NCBI GenBank assembly: GCA_037176905.1
Contig: JBBBWG010026302.1
Span: 1-64,000 of the forward strand
From: Azolla pinnata
Lineage: Eukaryota; Streptophyta; Polypodiopsida; Salviniales; Salviniaceae
Reading direction: 5' to 3'
DNA length: 64,000 nucleotides
Both the position numbers and the translations under genes were made by a program. The notes beneath the pieces were generated by a model. The model made no database searches, had not been told where the DNA came from, and worked only from the letters and a program-made list of their open reading frames with translations. Of the stretch, positions 22,743 through 36,473 are shown one piece after another. Each line of letters opens with the position of its first letter. Position 1 is the first letter of the stretch.

Positions 22743-23050
22743 GACAACTCCGGCGGGAGTCGGAAGGGCATCGTCAATCAACTCGACTTTTTCCCCTTCT
22801 TCGATCGTGCAGATGCGATCAATATACGCACAATCTACGGAACTGCGCTCGACGGGTTGCATTTTTGCACCTTTGGCTTGCTAGCAAAGAACTCTATGCT
22901 CGGAACTTTTGACTTCACCAGAAAAAACAAGACCTCCTCAGAAGGGTATTTTGGGGAAATACATTGTGAAGAGGGCATTTGGTGCATTTTGAGAAATCCA
23001 AGGGCATTTTTGGAAATACGGAAAATCTACAGAAGGGGAAAGGGCATTTC

Positions 23051-23395
23051 GGGGAATTCAGGAACGGGGGGGTACGCGAAGGTTTCCATGGAAGCTTCAG
23101 CTTCGAGCTTCGAGCTTCGTCTTCGGCTTCGGCTTCGGCTTCGAGCTTCGGCTTCGAGCTTCGAGCTTCGTCTTCGTCTTCGGCTTAGATCCAGAGCTCT
23201 CCACTGCAACCCCTTCGCTCTCGTTTCGATCATTTCGGGGAATCAAGGAAACGGGGTACGCGAAGGTTTCCATGGAAGCTTCGGCTTCGGCTTCGGCGTC
23301 GGCTTCGGCTTTGGCTTCGGCTTCGATTTTCTGCGCCAGATCCAGAGCTCTCCACTGCAACCCCTTCGCTCTCGCTTCGATCTCTTGCATTTCCA
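23051..23395. repeat. 186 bp tandem duplication with (GCTTCG)n core
   Basis: Two copies start at 23051 and 23237. Each holds ggggaat.cagga, tacgcgaaggtttccatgg, a variable run of gcttcg/agcttc hexamers, and a conserved tail tccagagctctccactgcaa. Slippage of the hexamer run explains the length difference. The DNA is open in several frames because of the 6-bp period, which is not evidence of coding. Confidence 0.88.
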
Positions 23396-24266
23396 GGTAT
23401 CACCTCCTCAATTCTGTCGCTCCGTTTCTTTCTCTTTCATTTCGTTTCCTCTACAGTTTTGTTTTTTCTTTTCTTTTTTCCCCCCTTCCTCGATGATCCT
23501 CCCGAGACTGAAAGGACTCCCACGCATTCCGCTCGAAGCTTGCGAGCTTTCCGTAAAATCTCTGGGAAATCTTTCCTCGCGGATCTTTGCGGAGCTTCTC
23601 TTCCGCACGGCAAAGGCCGATCTTTCTTTCTTTCCATTAAACCTTGCGCATATACATTGTTCCCTTAGGTTTTCAGCATAGGAATGCAACTAGCTTTCGC
23701 ATTCGTCAACTCGATTCCTCGCGGAGAATTCCGTTAGATCTGCAGGTTCAGTTATTGTCTGTAAATCTTATAAAAGAGAACTTGTGCCTGGTTTCTAAAA
23801 TTATCTAGTGAATTTTCTCCACGATCCTTTAGCATTGCATGAGAAGAAACAAGGTTTTCGAGTTTTCCATTGAACCTATATATTACATTCTTTAGGCGTG
23901 TCTTAACAAAAAAATGTGATTTAAGGTCTCGTTGAACTTTCAGCTTCTGTTTATCAGGTGAATTTTCACAGAAAAAGGATTTTTTGGATGCAGATCAGTT
24001 TAAAATTCTTGCAGACAGGGAAGAAGGACGTTTACAAGGTTTTCTTATCGCTTTAAACCATTCCCAGAAATTCCATTAGAACAAGTGTTTCTCTTTCACA
24101 CGGAAGAATCAGATCGTGGCAAAACTGATGCCTGAATAATTTTTTTGCACCAAAGATCTGTCAGAAAATCAGTTTATCCTGGACAATATATTCTTGTTAA
24201 CACTCAGAAAGGAGATCTACTCTCTCAAGTTTTCAAAGAATGTCTCCTTGTTTCTGATATATTTCA
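23396..24266 (+). other. Upstream region and probable leader of the BLTP3-like gene
   Basis: A pyrimidine-rich stretch (23400-23490) is followed by AT-rich sequence up to the start codon. It probably holds the promoter and 5' untranslated exon(s), but I could not fix a transcription start or a leader intron. Confidence 0.45.
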
Positions 24267-27200
24267 ATGGAATCCCTTCTTGCCAAAGCTTTGGAATCGA
24301 AGCTAAAGTATTGGCTCAAGTCATTCACCAGGGATCAGTTCAAGCTCAAGGGTCGCACAGTTGAGCTCTGCAACCTAGGTAAGCCCTCTGTTTTTCTTGC
24401 AATTTTCGATACACTATATACTTGGAGAGCAAATTCCTTTTCCTTGTTTCCTACTCAAGCACCTTGTTTTCTACACATGGATGAGAGGATTGTACTCTTG
24501 TTTGTTTTCTGTAGCCTATAACCAGAATGCCATTTGTGTGGTGGTACACTCCATCTTATATGAACGCACATGATTGACTTAACCTCTATTAGCCTCATTC
24601 CGTCTCAAGGTGTATCAAATGAGTAAGGGCCAGTAATTTTGATCCATAGACATTGTGATCGAACATCATCTGCACCTTCTGTGAATCATCTCATTTAAAA
24701 CAAAAACACAAAACTGTTTGTGAATATCAACTTGATATGTTACCCGTACTCGCCAACTGTCTGGAGGATCCCACAACCAACCTTGCATATCTATGTTGAG
24801 TGAACCTCCGTATACTACAGAAAAAGGACACTGAACAGACTAGAGTCTTAATGACTATCTATGGTACAGGGGTCTCAGTCCTTACAATTCGTGGGATATG
24901 GATGCTTTGTCCCAGATCATTTTAGATATCATAAATTCAGAGGTTTCCTCATTCCCACTCATCATCCATGTCTGTTAGCTGCAAGAATAGTCAAACAGTG
25001 TCACCAAATCTTCACTCCATAAAGAATTCTAGAGTATGCAATAAAAGAAAACATACTACGTGGTAGTTGAAAATCAGACTGAGCACATCCTCTCGATTTC
25101 TCATTATGAAATGCCTCTGGTTAAGTTGAGGTTGTGTAGCTCCCTTCAAGGAAAAGATAGATATATGAACTTTCTACCAAGGCACCTATCTACACACACA
25201 CATATAGATAGATACGTACATACATACATACATACACACATACGTACGTACGTACGTACATACATAGATTGATTGATATCAAGCACTTAACTTCTCATCA
25301 ACTAAGAAGTGGTTCTAAGACACCATGACTGTGTTTTTCCCTAGGTTGATTGAGAGTTCACTATCTGCTGCAAAATAATGTAGAATATCCAATGTCTCTA
25401 TAAGTCCTATAGAGAATCTGATATAAGCACAGTATCAGTTTTATACCAGAACATGTATTCAATCACTGGTCGACTGACATCTTCTATGCTGTCCTAAAAC
25501 TATCTTATTGCAAGTGCTAATGCTTAAGATTCCTACATGTATTTAACATACATACATGTACCAAATTTCTATTCCATTAACGTGTTCCAGATCTCAATGG
25601 AGAAGTTCTTCATGCTAGTATTGGCCTACCACGAACATTGCTTGTTTCACAAGCAAGAGTTGGAAAGCTGGAACTCAAGGTATGTAAACAAGTTTTATCA
25701 GTCATGATGGGATTATACTATACCTTCATAGATTAACAAACATTTTCTCAAGTCTTCTTTCTGTTGGTAACTGAACATAGACATATACCACCTGCTGTGG
25801 TCATGATCTGACCTCCCAAACATTCTATAATATTTGTAAAATGTAATTTTTTTTACCTCGTTTTATTTCTCTCACTTGTTCCTCAGCATATTGTTGGTTT
25901 CTTTATGCAGGTTCCACCATTTTCTAATGTACAGACAGAGCCTGTTGAAGTTCTAGTTGACAAATTAGATATTGTGCTCGTGGAGAAATCCGTTTCTGAG
26001 CCAGATGTACAATTGTAATGCCATGTTATCAGATTATGTGGATATCACAACAAAAGAACTTCATTACTATGAATAAACAAAAGTACATTATATGAAATGA
26101 CATGCAAGCTGAGTTTTTCAATTTGAATTGCCAGATCCACAAACACTTCCAGTACATCTACTACAGCTACAAAAAGCACCAGTTATGGTTTTGCTGACAA
26201 GGTTTACCTCTTAAAATTTTTCCATTTAAATTCAAACCTATAAAAGGAGAAGGTAGCATTCTTAACAGACTGAGGGGGAAAGAGCGGGAAGCTAGATTTG
26301 GCTATATAATGGTAGACTTCTGTAAATATATAATTAATGAGGGAGTCTGAAATGATGAGTTAAATATATAGAACGTTTTCAAGAAGATATGGACATCTCT
26401 TCCCTCAAAAGCACCTCAGTTTACAGGAGCATTGCCTGAGATGTCTAGCAATTGAATGATCGAACATCCATTCTTGTTCAAGTCATTTTGAATATAAGTC
26501 TCCAGGAGCCATGACCTTGGCTTGAAATGGCAGCTTTTTCAGAAACCATTGGTTGGTGCTATGAGAGATGGCAGCAGAAGCAAGGAGAAGTGATATTATT
26601 ACCTTGAAAATGTGAAGATGATTTATGAGGCCACAGCATTCTTAGAAAGATCTAAAACTCACTTAATTGTTTCTCATCATAAATAATAATATATTGAAAA
26701 CCAGAAATCAGGTTATATACCTCATCGAATATGTTCTAGATATGCCATGTGGGTTTTGATTACAGGAATGGTGATATTTATCTTTCTGGGAGCATGAGAT
26801 TGTGAACATGTTGGTGTGATTATACTCTGATGATAAACTAGTTGATAGCAAATAAAAACTGGTGGTGTTACCTGCCAAGTTTCAACTAACTTATCCAGGT
26901 CTCAAACACAAGGATCACGAGTTAAAACAGGTGAATGATGGTGGGGGATAGCTAGAGAGATTCTATAAAATGGATATACTTAACCCTACACTTCATAAGG
27001 ATTTTTGGGTAATAAATGCAAGGAAAACTTGTCAGTTAACACAAGGTTCTAGATTATACAATGATAGGTATGAGCACATGTTTTGAAAATACAATCCAAT
27101 CAGAGATAATTTGAAGCAACTTCCCATGGTTATCTGTTGATGCAGATTGCAGATGGTATGACATTTCGAGTAGGAACCGTGAACCTATTATTGGAGACAC

Positions 27201-30200
27201 GAGGGGGTATGAAAGATCAAGGAGCCTCTTGGTAAGAAGAAGCCTCTGTAAATTAATTGGTCTTTTTGTCTGTTAAAAGTAAATAAGGATTTCTTTTTTA
27301 TGAACACAGGACTCCTCCGCTTGCAGCAATAACTATTCGCAACCTGATCCTGTACACTACAAATGAATACTGGGAGGCAAGTTCATATTTTTGCTATTAA
27401 AAATGAGATCAAATCTTTAGAGTATACGTTCCTGAAGATGTCTTGTCAGTACTGTATTTAGGTTGTTAACCTGAAAGAAGCTCGTGATTTCTCCAACAAC
27501 AAGAAGTGCATCTATGTCTTCAAGGTTGGGAGCTTATCCTATATAAATCATCTCACTTTCATATACCATTTATCATGTGAATGACGTAAAATGGTTTATT
27601 CTGTTCACAGATGTTAGAATGGGACTCCTTATCTGTAGATTTACTTCCTCACCCAGATATGTTCAGTGATGAGAAGCTCACTGATACTAAAACGAAAAAA
27701 GCTGATGATGATGGTGCAAAAAGGATGTTTTTTGGCGGGGAACGGTTTCTTGACAACATTTCTGGAAAGGCCCATGTAATATCATAAAACATTCCTCTTC
27801 CAGGGTCTTCAAGGAAGGAAACCTGATGTTGAATCTTGATTTTCAGATTACAATGCACAGAACAGAGCAAAACAATCCGCTTGGACTTGAAGTGCAAGTT
27901 CAGATACCACAAGCAATGTGCACTGCCCTAAGTGAGCCAGGTAACGACATTTGCTGTTTGTTCCATGTCTGGCTATGTCATGCCCCATAGAGTTTCATGA
28001 TGTTATTCTTGGTCTATAGGCTTAAGAGCACTTCTTCGCTTTATGACTGGAATGTATGTGTGCATGAACAGAGCTGATGTGGGATCCAGATCCTCACAGG
28101 TGACGATTTGATTCTTCAGTAAGAAAATTAGCCTTATCTTGGCCTAATATTTGGATCTTCTTGTAGTCTGGAGCAGAGGCTGCAGGCCGCTCTCTGGTAG
28201 CAGTGCTTGTGGACCATATTTTTCTTTGCATCAAAGATGCAGGTTAGTTTTATGTGTATCAAATAGCTCATTGACTGCCATATTAGTAGCTCATGTAATT
28301 TCACACTAAGCAGATTTTCAGCTGGAATTTCTTCTGCACAATTTGCATTACATGAGGGTGAGAATTGTTCCTGTAGATTGTTTACAAACTATTTTGTGTG
28401 TTCTGTGTTTCTAATCCTGTGAATCATGTGCAGTCTACCATAATTAATGGACAAGAAACCAAGACAATGGCTCGTATTTATATGGGAGATCTGTTTTTGA
28501 GGTAATATCACCTGCATGATATTGTGATTTTCTTGGGTACATGCTATGTCAATGATTTATTTGGATAGTTTATGTTTCTCTTATTGATTAAATGATGCAC
28601 GTTTTACTGAAATTCCTTCTTTTTTAATTTGCAGAGATACCTTTTCAAGTTTATGTAAAAATTTGGTACAGCCTGTGAAATTGGACAGATCCAGTGAATT
28701 GCCCCCTATCCCAAATTTTGGTAATCTTGGATTTCAAGCATTTTTTTGAGTTTCATAAATAGATTTTCTCTGCCTGGTCACCAGGCTCCACAAGAAAGCT
28801 AGACTCTTACTTACTCCATTCTTACAGTTGGTTGTAAGAATCATCTATATGGTGGTGGGAGTCTATACTGCATCTAGTGTCTGACATAATATTGATATTT
28901 CTATTTCTCTGGTGTGTGTCAGTCACATGAGACAAACTGGATTCTCTTTATGGCTTTTATTCATATCATGTACATCCATACATGAGATATTCCTTCACTG
29001 TATTTTGGTTGGAGAAGGTCAAAGTACTTTCTGAAATGATTCCCTTCCTCTTTGTGCTTAGCTACAGATCTCTGTTTAAGCTTCAAATGTTTATTTCTCA
29101 AGGACAATCTACTATCTTATTTTCAGGAAAAGCAGGCATAAACCTTCACACATTTTCTAACTCTGTTCTATGTGCTCGTATATAAGATATTCTGGTTTCT
29201 TCACATCACCTATGGTAGATCTCTAGAGTCGATACCTTACGATTGTTACCAACTTGATTCTGAAGACCAAGAATAAGTTTCAGAGATTTCGTCTTGGAAT
29301 CGCTTTCCTTTGCATGTCATGATGATTGCCAGCCTGACTTTGTGGACATGCTGTGTCGTCTTTCAAGGTTGTTGATCCTGATAAAGACATCATATTGTTC
29401 TCTGACTAGTCATTATTTTGCAGCCAATGAGAAATTGTGGCCAAGAATTTATCCTCTGAGTGACTCCATCAGTAAAAATGATATGGCACCTCTTATATGT
29501 ATGCATTCACTACAGACAATTCCTTCACCGACACCTCCAGCTTTGGCATCACAAACAGTGGTACAGTGCCAACCTCTGAAGGTCAGTTAGAGGAGGTATT
29601 CTATGCTTTTTAATTCTATGCTCGATTTATGCGTTTATTAATATTATGGCCCATCATCTATCTTCAGGTTGATCTACATGAAGAAGCTTGTCTGAGGCTA
29701 GCTTCTTTCTTGGCTGATGGTGTCGTTGTTGAGCGAGGAGTCGTCACTCCTACAAGCTCACTGGAATCAGTGTACCTCACCCTAAAACAGTTAGATATTG
29801 TGATTCCCATGGATGATGGGATGTTCAAGGACATTGGGAATGATGAATTCAAAGGGGCAAGGCTGCATGTGCAGGATTTTATATTCATCCAATCACCGTC
29901 TCTAAATCTGAAAACATTAGAGCTAGAAAAGGACCCAGCATGTTTCATGCTATGGCAAGGACAGCCTGTTGATGCTAGTCAGAGGAAATGGGTAATGCGA
30001 GCAAAGCATATGGATGTTGCCCTTGAAATGGGCAGCTATGATGTATCAAATGGTCTGTCTAAGAGGAGCCAATCTCCTAGTTTATGGAGTTGTGTCGAAA
30101 TGATTGAACCATGCATTGAAATGGCAATGGTAACTGGGGATGGTGATCCAATTGTTATAATACCACCCCCAGGTGGAATAGTGAGGTTTGGTATAAATTC

Positions 30201-33200
30201 CAAGAAATTGACTTCAAATACCTCAGTAGAGCAATTATTTTTTGTCCTGAAGATGTATGAATATTTGGGGAAAGTAAACGAATCTGTTGTCAAAGTGATG
30301 AAGTCATCAAAGAAAGTCAAGGCACATGATAGTCTATTGAGAGTGTCATCCGTGAAAAGTTCAAGCTCTATAAGTAGTCTTCTTGAGATGGCACCAAGTG
30401 ATACAGCTGTTTGTTTGGGTCTGGAAGCCTTGGAGCTAAGATTTTTGGAGTCAATTTCCAATCACAGGGTCGTTCAAGGACCACCTCTCGTACAAGTATC
30501 AGGGAGTGAAATCAGGTTAAAAGTGACCCACAGAACACTTGGTGGTGCTATTGCAATCCTGTCAAAACTGGGTTGGGGAGATGCGTTGGTGGAGTGTATT
30601 GAGACAAACAATAATTCAGGTTCCTCATTTGAACCAACTTTAGTGCAGGAGAACACCATGAGGCCAGTATTTTGGATAAGCAATGGAAAGTATGAATCCA
30701 TCTGCAATGGACACTCATCTAATTCTAATAAAAAACCACAGTTTCTGGATGTAGAGGTTACGAATGTAATCCCTTACAGGCCTGAAGACGCTGAGTGTCA
30801 TAGCCTCAGAATTATAACTAAAATATCAGGTATCCGTTTAGGTGGTGGTATGCTATATAGCGAAACTCTCCTACATCGATTCGGTGTTCTTGGACCAGAT
30901 GGTGGACCTGGTGAAGAGCTCAAAAGAATTTTACAGAATCTATCTAATGGTCCTCTTGCCAGACTACTACAGCCTCCTCAAGTAATTCAACAAGGTATGT
31001 TTTTACCAGATATACATTGATGATTTTGTTGTAAATTAATGACAGTATCTTCTGCTTACAAATTTGCAGACAAAGGTGGTGGGCTAGAGAATGATCAACA
31101 ATTGGAGCTTAGCATTCCTGATGAACTTGACGTTAATATCCAGTTGAGGGATTGGATTTTTGCCTTGGAGGCTGATGTAGGGGCAACTGAAAATGCATTA
31201 ACTAGAAGAGAGAAATGTTGGCACTCAGGTTTTCAGTGTCTTTCTATTTCTGCTAAAGGAAATCGAGAAGATGTGAACCGGCAAGAAAACCTCATCGAAT
31301 CAAAACACCCTGTGCAAAACGTAATAGTAAGTATGTCTAAAACCTTGATTCTGGTGGGAAATTTAACATCATCATATGAAATCTTGTAGAGTTACTTTGG
31401 TAAGATGTAGAATACACAATGACTTAGGTGGTAGATGTACTGAGTCCGAATTCCTTGTTAAGAGTTTGTTAAGAATTTTGTGTCACGCTAGCTGTATTAA
31501 AAAAAGCTTTATCAAACTTCTGTAGCTTATCAATCTTGTACCTGGGAAGTGAAGTGGACCAGTTGACAATAGATGCCTCCTATCACACGCAGTTTATATG
31601 CCTTTCATAAATCTAGGGACGTACTAGGCTTCATTCGATATGGGCTTTTGTAACTCAGATACCATATCCTTTGTGCCAAGAATCAGGATCAGAATTTCAG
31701 CATACTTGGCTGTCCTGTGGGTTGAGTAGATAATGTAGTCTATTGTGATGCTTATGATGCTCTGGTCTGAAAATTACTATAAGGTGATTACGTAAGATAC
31801 AATATACTCTCCAGAAATCTAAAAATGGCTAGAACATCTCATAGGTTCCAAGCAAGCTGAGACAAAGGCTGGAAATCGGCATTGGGCAAGGTACTTGAGC
31901 CATCCAGTGCCAAAACAGATGTCAGTGTGAAGAGTAGGTATGAAAACTTCGCATATGTGGAAGGTCCATTGTTGTAAAGCAAGATTGTGAAAAGACCATA
32001 TGACTAATACACATACAGGATCACAGCATGCTATCTCATCGATTTCACCAGAAGATCTTATGATTCTTAAAATATTGTTTTATATTACCATTGAAGCATT
32101 TCCTTGCATCCATTGTTGATGCCAGTGGACTTCGAACTTATTGTTGCCACCTGCAAATGACCTTTCGTTAGGTGATGAATAACATGTCTGTCCAAGGTTG
32201 TTGGATATGTGCAAATCACAGTTTTATATTGTTTTCCGTCATTGATGCTAATATGATTACACTGGTTTTGCTTTTTTTCTGTCTAATTCAGCTTCTGAGC
32301 TCTATTCGCATTAATATATTGTATTCTTGGATGTAGATAACAATTGAGGGACTTGAATTTATAAAACCAGTATCTCTTGGTGGCTCACGAACAGCATCTT
32401 CAACAGACCTTGTAAAGGGGATTCAAAGTGGACTTGATTTTGAGGTGCTATTTGGTGTCAAGGAAGATGTCACAAGCAGTGATATGCATATGGGACAGTG
32501 GACGATTGAGAAGTTACGATCTGGCATCAAGAATCCAGTAAGTGCCTATCCTTGATGATGCCATGTTTGAATTCTATATGATAGCTATGGATCCTATATA
32601 TTCTCCTTTGTATCATGTAGATTCAAGTAGAGGCTACAAAACAGGAGGTTGAATATTTGGTTGAAACAGTAAGGTTAGAAATAGAGGCAGCGAGCAGAAT
32701 TGCAGCTGGTTTGATGCAGCTCTTGAAATTACAAGGCTCTGTCGGACAAGCAGCAATTAAACAGCTAAGCAACATTGGTAAGTATTTGACAGTTTCGATT
32801 CTGTGTTGAAGAACTCCGTAACACCCCTAATTTTCATAGCTGTCCTGTCTTGCCCTCTGACATATTCTATTGCCATATCTGGCCATGATCAAGGGTGGGT
32901 ACAATGTGTATGTTTAGCATTTTCTCTCTTCTCAATCAAAATAAATCATTAAAATGCCACATACGCTGATCAGTGGCATTACCGGGTGCTGTTGTTTTCA
33001 GGGAAGTGATTGACGTTAATTAATTCAACGTATCTGTTAACCCAAAGTCATTTGATATGAGGAAACATGAGGGAATTTCAGGAATAAGCATAAGCCTATT
33101 TCTCTGGGGGCATGACAAAGTTTTTGTCATGGCCCCAAAGAAAGTTGGAGTTTTTACCTGAAGCCTGGTCTTATTTTCATCAGGTAGTGGAAACTTGGAT

Positions 33201-33488
33201 AGATTGATTACACCAGAGAGGACTGGGCGGCGAAGCAGTATTGGCAGCATAGGTTCAGGACAGTTTTGTAATGGAAATCTTCATCAAGAATCGAGCATCG
33301 ATTTGCATTTCAGTGAGTTGGATCAAGCCATTGCGAGCTCTAAAGATATCTGCTCTAAGCTCTGCGACAAGGTAAAGACTGGTGATTCCGTAAGCAGCGG
33401 AGAGCTGTCGCATCAATTGTCGTTATTGGCTTGCCAGCTCAAGGTAATGGAAGATGTTGTGAGGAAGTCACGGTCGGCAGCAATTTAG
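24267..33488 (+). CDS. Chorein-domain bridge-like lipid transfer protein (BLTP3/UHRF1BP1-like; At3g20720-type), 20 exons
   Basis: Exons: 24267-24378, 25591-25679, 25911-26014, 26135-26201, 27146-27231, 27310-27376, 27462-27524, 27611-27775, 27847-27940, 28020-28099, 28167-28242, 28314-28357, 28434-28501, 28635-28720, 29424-29581, 29668-30994, 31070-31326, 32337-32537, 32621-32777, 33184-33488. Phase closes to 1201 residues. The N-terminus MESLLAKALESKLKYWLK is the chorein (Vps13-type) start. Other family landmarks are GLPRTLLVSQARVGKLELK, FADKIADGMTFRVGTVNLLL, GLRALLRFMTGMYVCMNRAD, EKDPACFMLWQGQPVDASQ, PPPGGIVRFGI, HRFGVLGPDGGPGE and a helical C-terminal tail. Such proteins form a hydrophobic groove that carries bulk lipid at membrane contact sites. 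The role in this plant is inferred. The intron after exon 6 starts with GC (gag|gcaagt). Exon 16 is unusually long (1327 bp). Confidence 0.93.
25190..25268. repeat. Mixed (CA)n/(TACA)n/(TACG)n microsatellite in intron 1
   Basis: CACACA, GATA, TACATACA and TACGTACG runs follow one another in the first intron of the BLTP3-like gene. Confidence 0.9.
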
Positions 33489-34885
33489 TGTAGGATTCCA
33501 GTAAATTTGTCCATATAAGAATGTAATTTAGTGGTTTGCTGTGGTGTTAATTCTTTTGAACATTCCTATTTGGTTGTGAATAAGTGATGGAAAATGCGCT
33601 GCCATAAGGGTAATGTGCTCATTGTTCTACATTTATTGCCTAATTTTGTTTTCGAGTTTATAGTGTTTTGCTGGGCATGCTTACCATTGGCTTCTCTCAA
33701 CCCATGTGTCCGAAGTCCTCGTGGAAGTTTAAATGGCTTTTACAGCCATTATGATTGTGGAGCTAAACCCTAAATCCTAAACCATAAACCCTAATTGTTA
33801 CAAGCATAACCATTCATTCACTGACCTCTTATCGTAACCTTCTATTCATTAAGGAATAGAGGGTGAGGATTGAAAGCCTTTGATCCTATTGTGGCCCTCA
33901 GTGTGGACATTACAGTAAGAGGTACGTGGATGGTTATGCTTGTAACATTAATCATGCACCGACATTGATAAATATAGATGGCAGAGATGGATCATGATGC
34001 TGAATCAGAAGCCAGTGCTTTTGTTCATGATTTGTAGGCAGTTGGGAAACTAAAAATGAGTATATGCATTGTTTGCTCAGCTTCAGCCCATTTCAGTGGT
34101 AATGGTGCCGATATTTATATCGCTGATGGTCAGGCCAGGCTTTTGCTGCATACTGGACTGTATGTGTGCATACACATTACATCGATGAATCTCACTGCTG
34201 CAAGCCTTTGTATAGATCGATCGGCAAGATCGATCAATGCTCAAGAGGCCATACATGCGATGAGGTTGAGCCCTCCCAGGATGCCATCGTGTTGTGGCGC
34301 ATTGAAGGCGGGTTTCTTCCTCATTGTCGATCGAGTGGGGTGCATGCTTCGCTGGATCGATCGATGAGTGAGTGATGCGTCAGGATTGCATTCCTTCATT
34401 CATTTCATTCATTTATCATCGGCTTCTTCTTCTTCGCGTGCATTGCAAGCTTGGCAAGCTTTGCTCAGCTCTCTTGTGTTTTGTACTCAATACTAGGATC
34501 ATTACCTCTCTCTCTCTCTCTCTCTCTCTCACGCACACACACAAAGAGAATGAAGGAAGAGAATGTTGCTTTTACCGACAAAGCAGGCTTTGCAATTTAG
34601 GATAAGATTGCGATGCATCGGACTAGACAACGACTGCCTCGGTGTACTCGGAGCCTTATCTATTGGGTCATATCTCTCCTTGTCAACAAAACAAGTATGC
34701 GCAATATAAAAGCCGGAGAGAGTTTGGACATATGGGCATTGGACGTAGACTAGTTTGCTACCTGAAGCTTCGAGATGGACTTGGCATCGTAACCTTATCT
34801 AGCTCGACCTGAAAGCTATAGGACATGGAGATGGACATGACATAGAGGGTCCATTCCCATCAAACAATTCGGCTTATCGGCTTCA
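33489..34885. other. Intergenic, no recognised gene
   Basis: This is the 3' flank of the BLTP3-like gene. A short degenerate telomere-like run (aaccctaaatcctaaacc...) lies at 33766-33800 and a (CT)n run at about 34506-34530. An open frame at 34056-34367 has no domain and no splice support. Confidence 0.5.
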
Positions 34886-34897
34886 ATGGATATGGAA

Positions 34898-34960
34898 TCA
34901 CCATCACCACCACCATCATCATCCTCCCACCGTCACCATCATCACCATCGTCATCATCGA
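34898..34960. repeat. (CAC/CAT)n trinucleotide tract
   Basis: Interrupted CAC and CAT triplets; in frame they would read as Ser/His/Pro runs. No gene context is seen. Confidence 0.8.
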
Positions 34961-35129
34961 TCGTCAAACATCCATGTGCTTGATCAAGAAGGTGGCTGTT
35001 TTCTTAATGTCTCGATCCTTCTGGTCAGCCGCCAGATGTTAAGATTTGATCGCAAACTTATTCCTCCGTCCGACATGGAGGTCCACGATCAGCAGTCTGT
35101 CCCAGCATCTGGCACATGAAAGCCATCCA

Positions 35130-35355
35130 TGATGTGCATGCATACACACATGTGCTTTGTATTCATGCATTGTAAGTATCTATGTATGTGTATGCAGGTG
35201 CTCAATGCATGCATGAGAAATGTGCGCATGGCGTACACGTGAATGTGCGAGTCGTATTCATGCATGACCATACATACATGCATACATATGGGTATGGATG
35301 TATGGATGTATGTATGTGTAAATACATATGTATGTATGTATGTATGTGTAAATAC

Positions 35356-35386
<31 letters not shown>

Positions 35387-35930
35387 TAAATACATATGTA
35401 TGTATGTATGTATGTATGTATAAATACATATGTATGTTTGTGTACCATAGGAATATATGCATGCATGAATGCATGTGTCGGTATGGTATATGCGTGTTTT
35501 GTCTATGCGTGTATATGCATGTATGGATGTATGGATGTCTGCATGTAGGCATGCATGCATGCACGCATGCATGTGTCGGCATGGGAATATGCATGTCTGT
35601 CTAGAGCGCGCACACAAATATATGTATGTATGCATGCATGCATGCATGCATGTGTGCATGTGTACGCGCGTGTATGTGTGTGTGTGTATGTGTGTGTGCG
35701 CATGTGTGTATGTATGTGTGCATGCATGTATGTCAAGTAAGTAAGTACGTATGTATGTCCGTATGCATGTGTTTATGTATGTGTGCATGCATGTATGTCA
35801 AGTAAGTAAGTAAGTATGTATGTATGTATGTATGTGTGTGCGCGTGTATGTATGTATGCATGTATGTATGTGTGTGTGTTTGTGTGTTTGTGTGTCTATG
35901 CATGCATGTGTGCGTATGTAGATGTATTTG
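35130..35930. repeat. ~800 bp ATGT/ATGC tetranucleotide tract
   Basis: Long runs of ATGT alternate with ATGC. A ~50 bp higher-order unit (gtatgtatgtgtaaatacatat) repeats four times at 35310-35435. The self-complementary GCATGC and TACATATGTA pieces could form hairpins. Open frames of 90-230 codons on both strands are by-products of the tetranucleotide period. Confidence 0.93.
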
Positions 35931-36473
35931 TATTTGCAGGCGTCCGTATGTACGCTATTCGTATACGTGTGGCTATTCGTATATTTCTATTTATACGTAT
36001 TAGTACATTTGTATTTATACGTATTCGTATGCTTCCTCTTCAAAGGGAAGCAAAGCAGGAAGCAGAAGCAAGAAGCAGACGACGCAGACGAAGCAGAGGA
36101 AGCAGGAAGCAGGAAGCGGGGAAGGGACCAGCGGCCATGGAAGCTCTGTGAAAGCTTTCTCCTGCTCCACAGGCAGACACCCTCCCCAAATGGAAGCGGA
36201 ATGCAACGATTAGGGTTTCTGGCGCAGAAAAGAAAGCAGAAAGGAGACTCCATCATCGCCCCCCCACAGACCTTCCTCCTGCCGCCATCGCTTTGCCCCT
36301 TGCTGCGAGAGGGGACCGGAATTTGGCGGAGATTCTCCGGATCTACAGCTCCTCCATCCTCCCTCCCCCCCTCCTTTTGCAGGCCTCTGTTCGGCTTCCG
36401 TTTCCCTTTCCCCTGCTCTCAGGCCCGATCCGAGGCGCCCTTCGGATTCGATCTGAGCTCAGAGGAAAGAGAA

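Noticed and set aside
24267-24521. Short 84-codon gene at the BLTP3 start
   Set aside because: It is exon 1 of the BLTP3-like gene read on into the intron; the donor at 24379 is strong and the family sequence continues in the next exon.
28982-29185. 67-codon frame inside the BLTP3-like gene
   Set aside because: It lies in the 703 bp intron before exon 15 and matches nothing in the family.
35182-35788. Long Cys/Met and His/Tyr/Thr-rich frames on both strands
   Set aside because: By-products of ATGT/ATGC tetranucleotide repeats; open in several frames on both strands with no domain.
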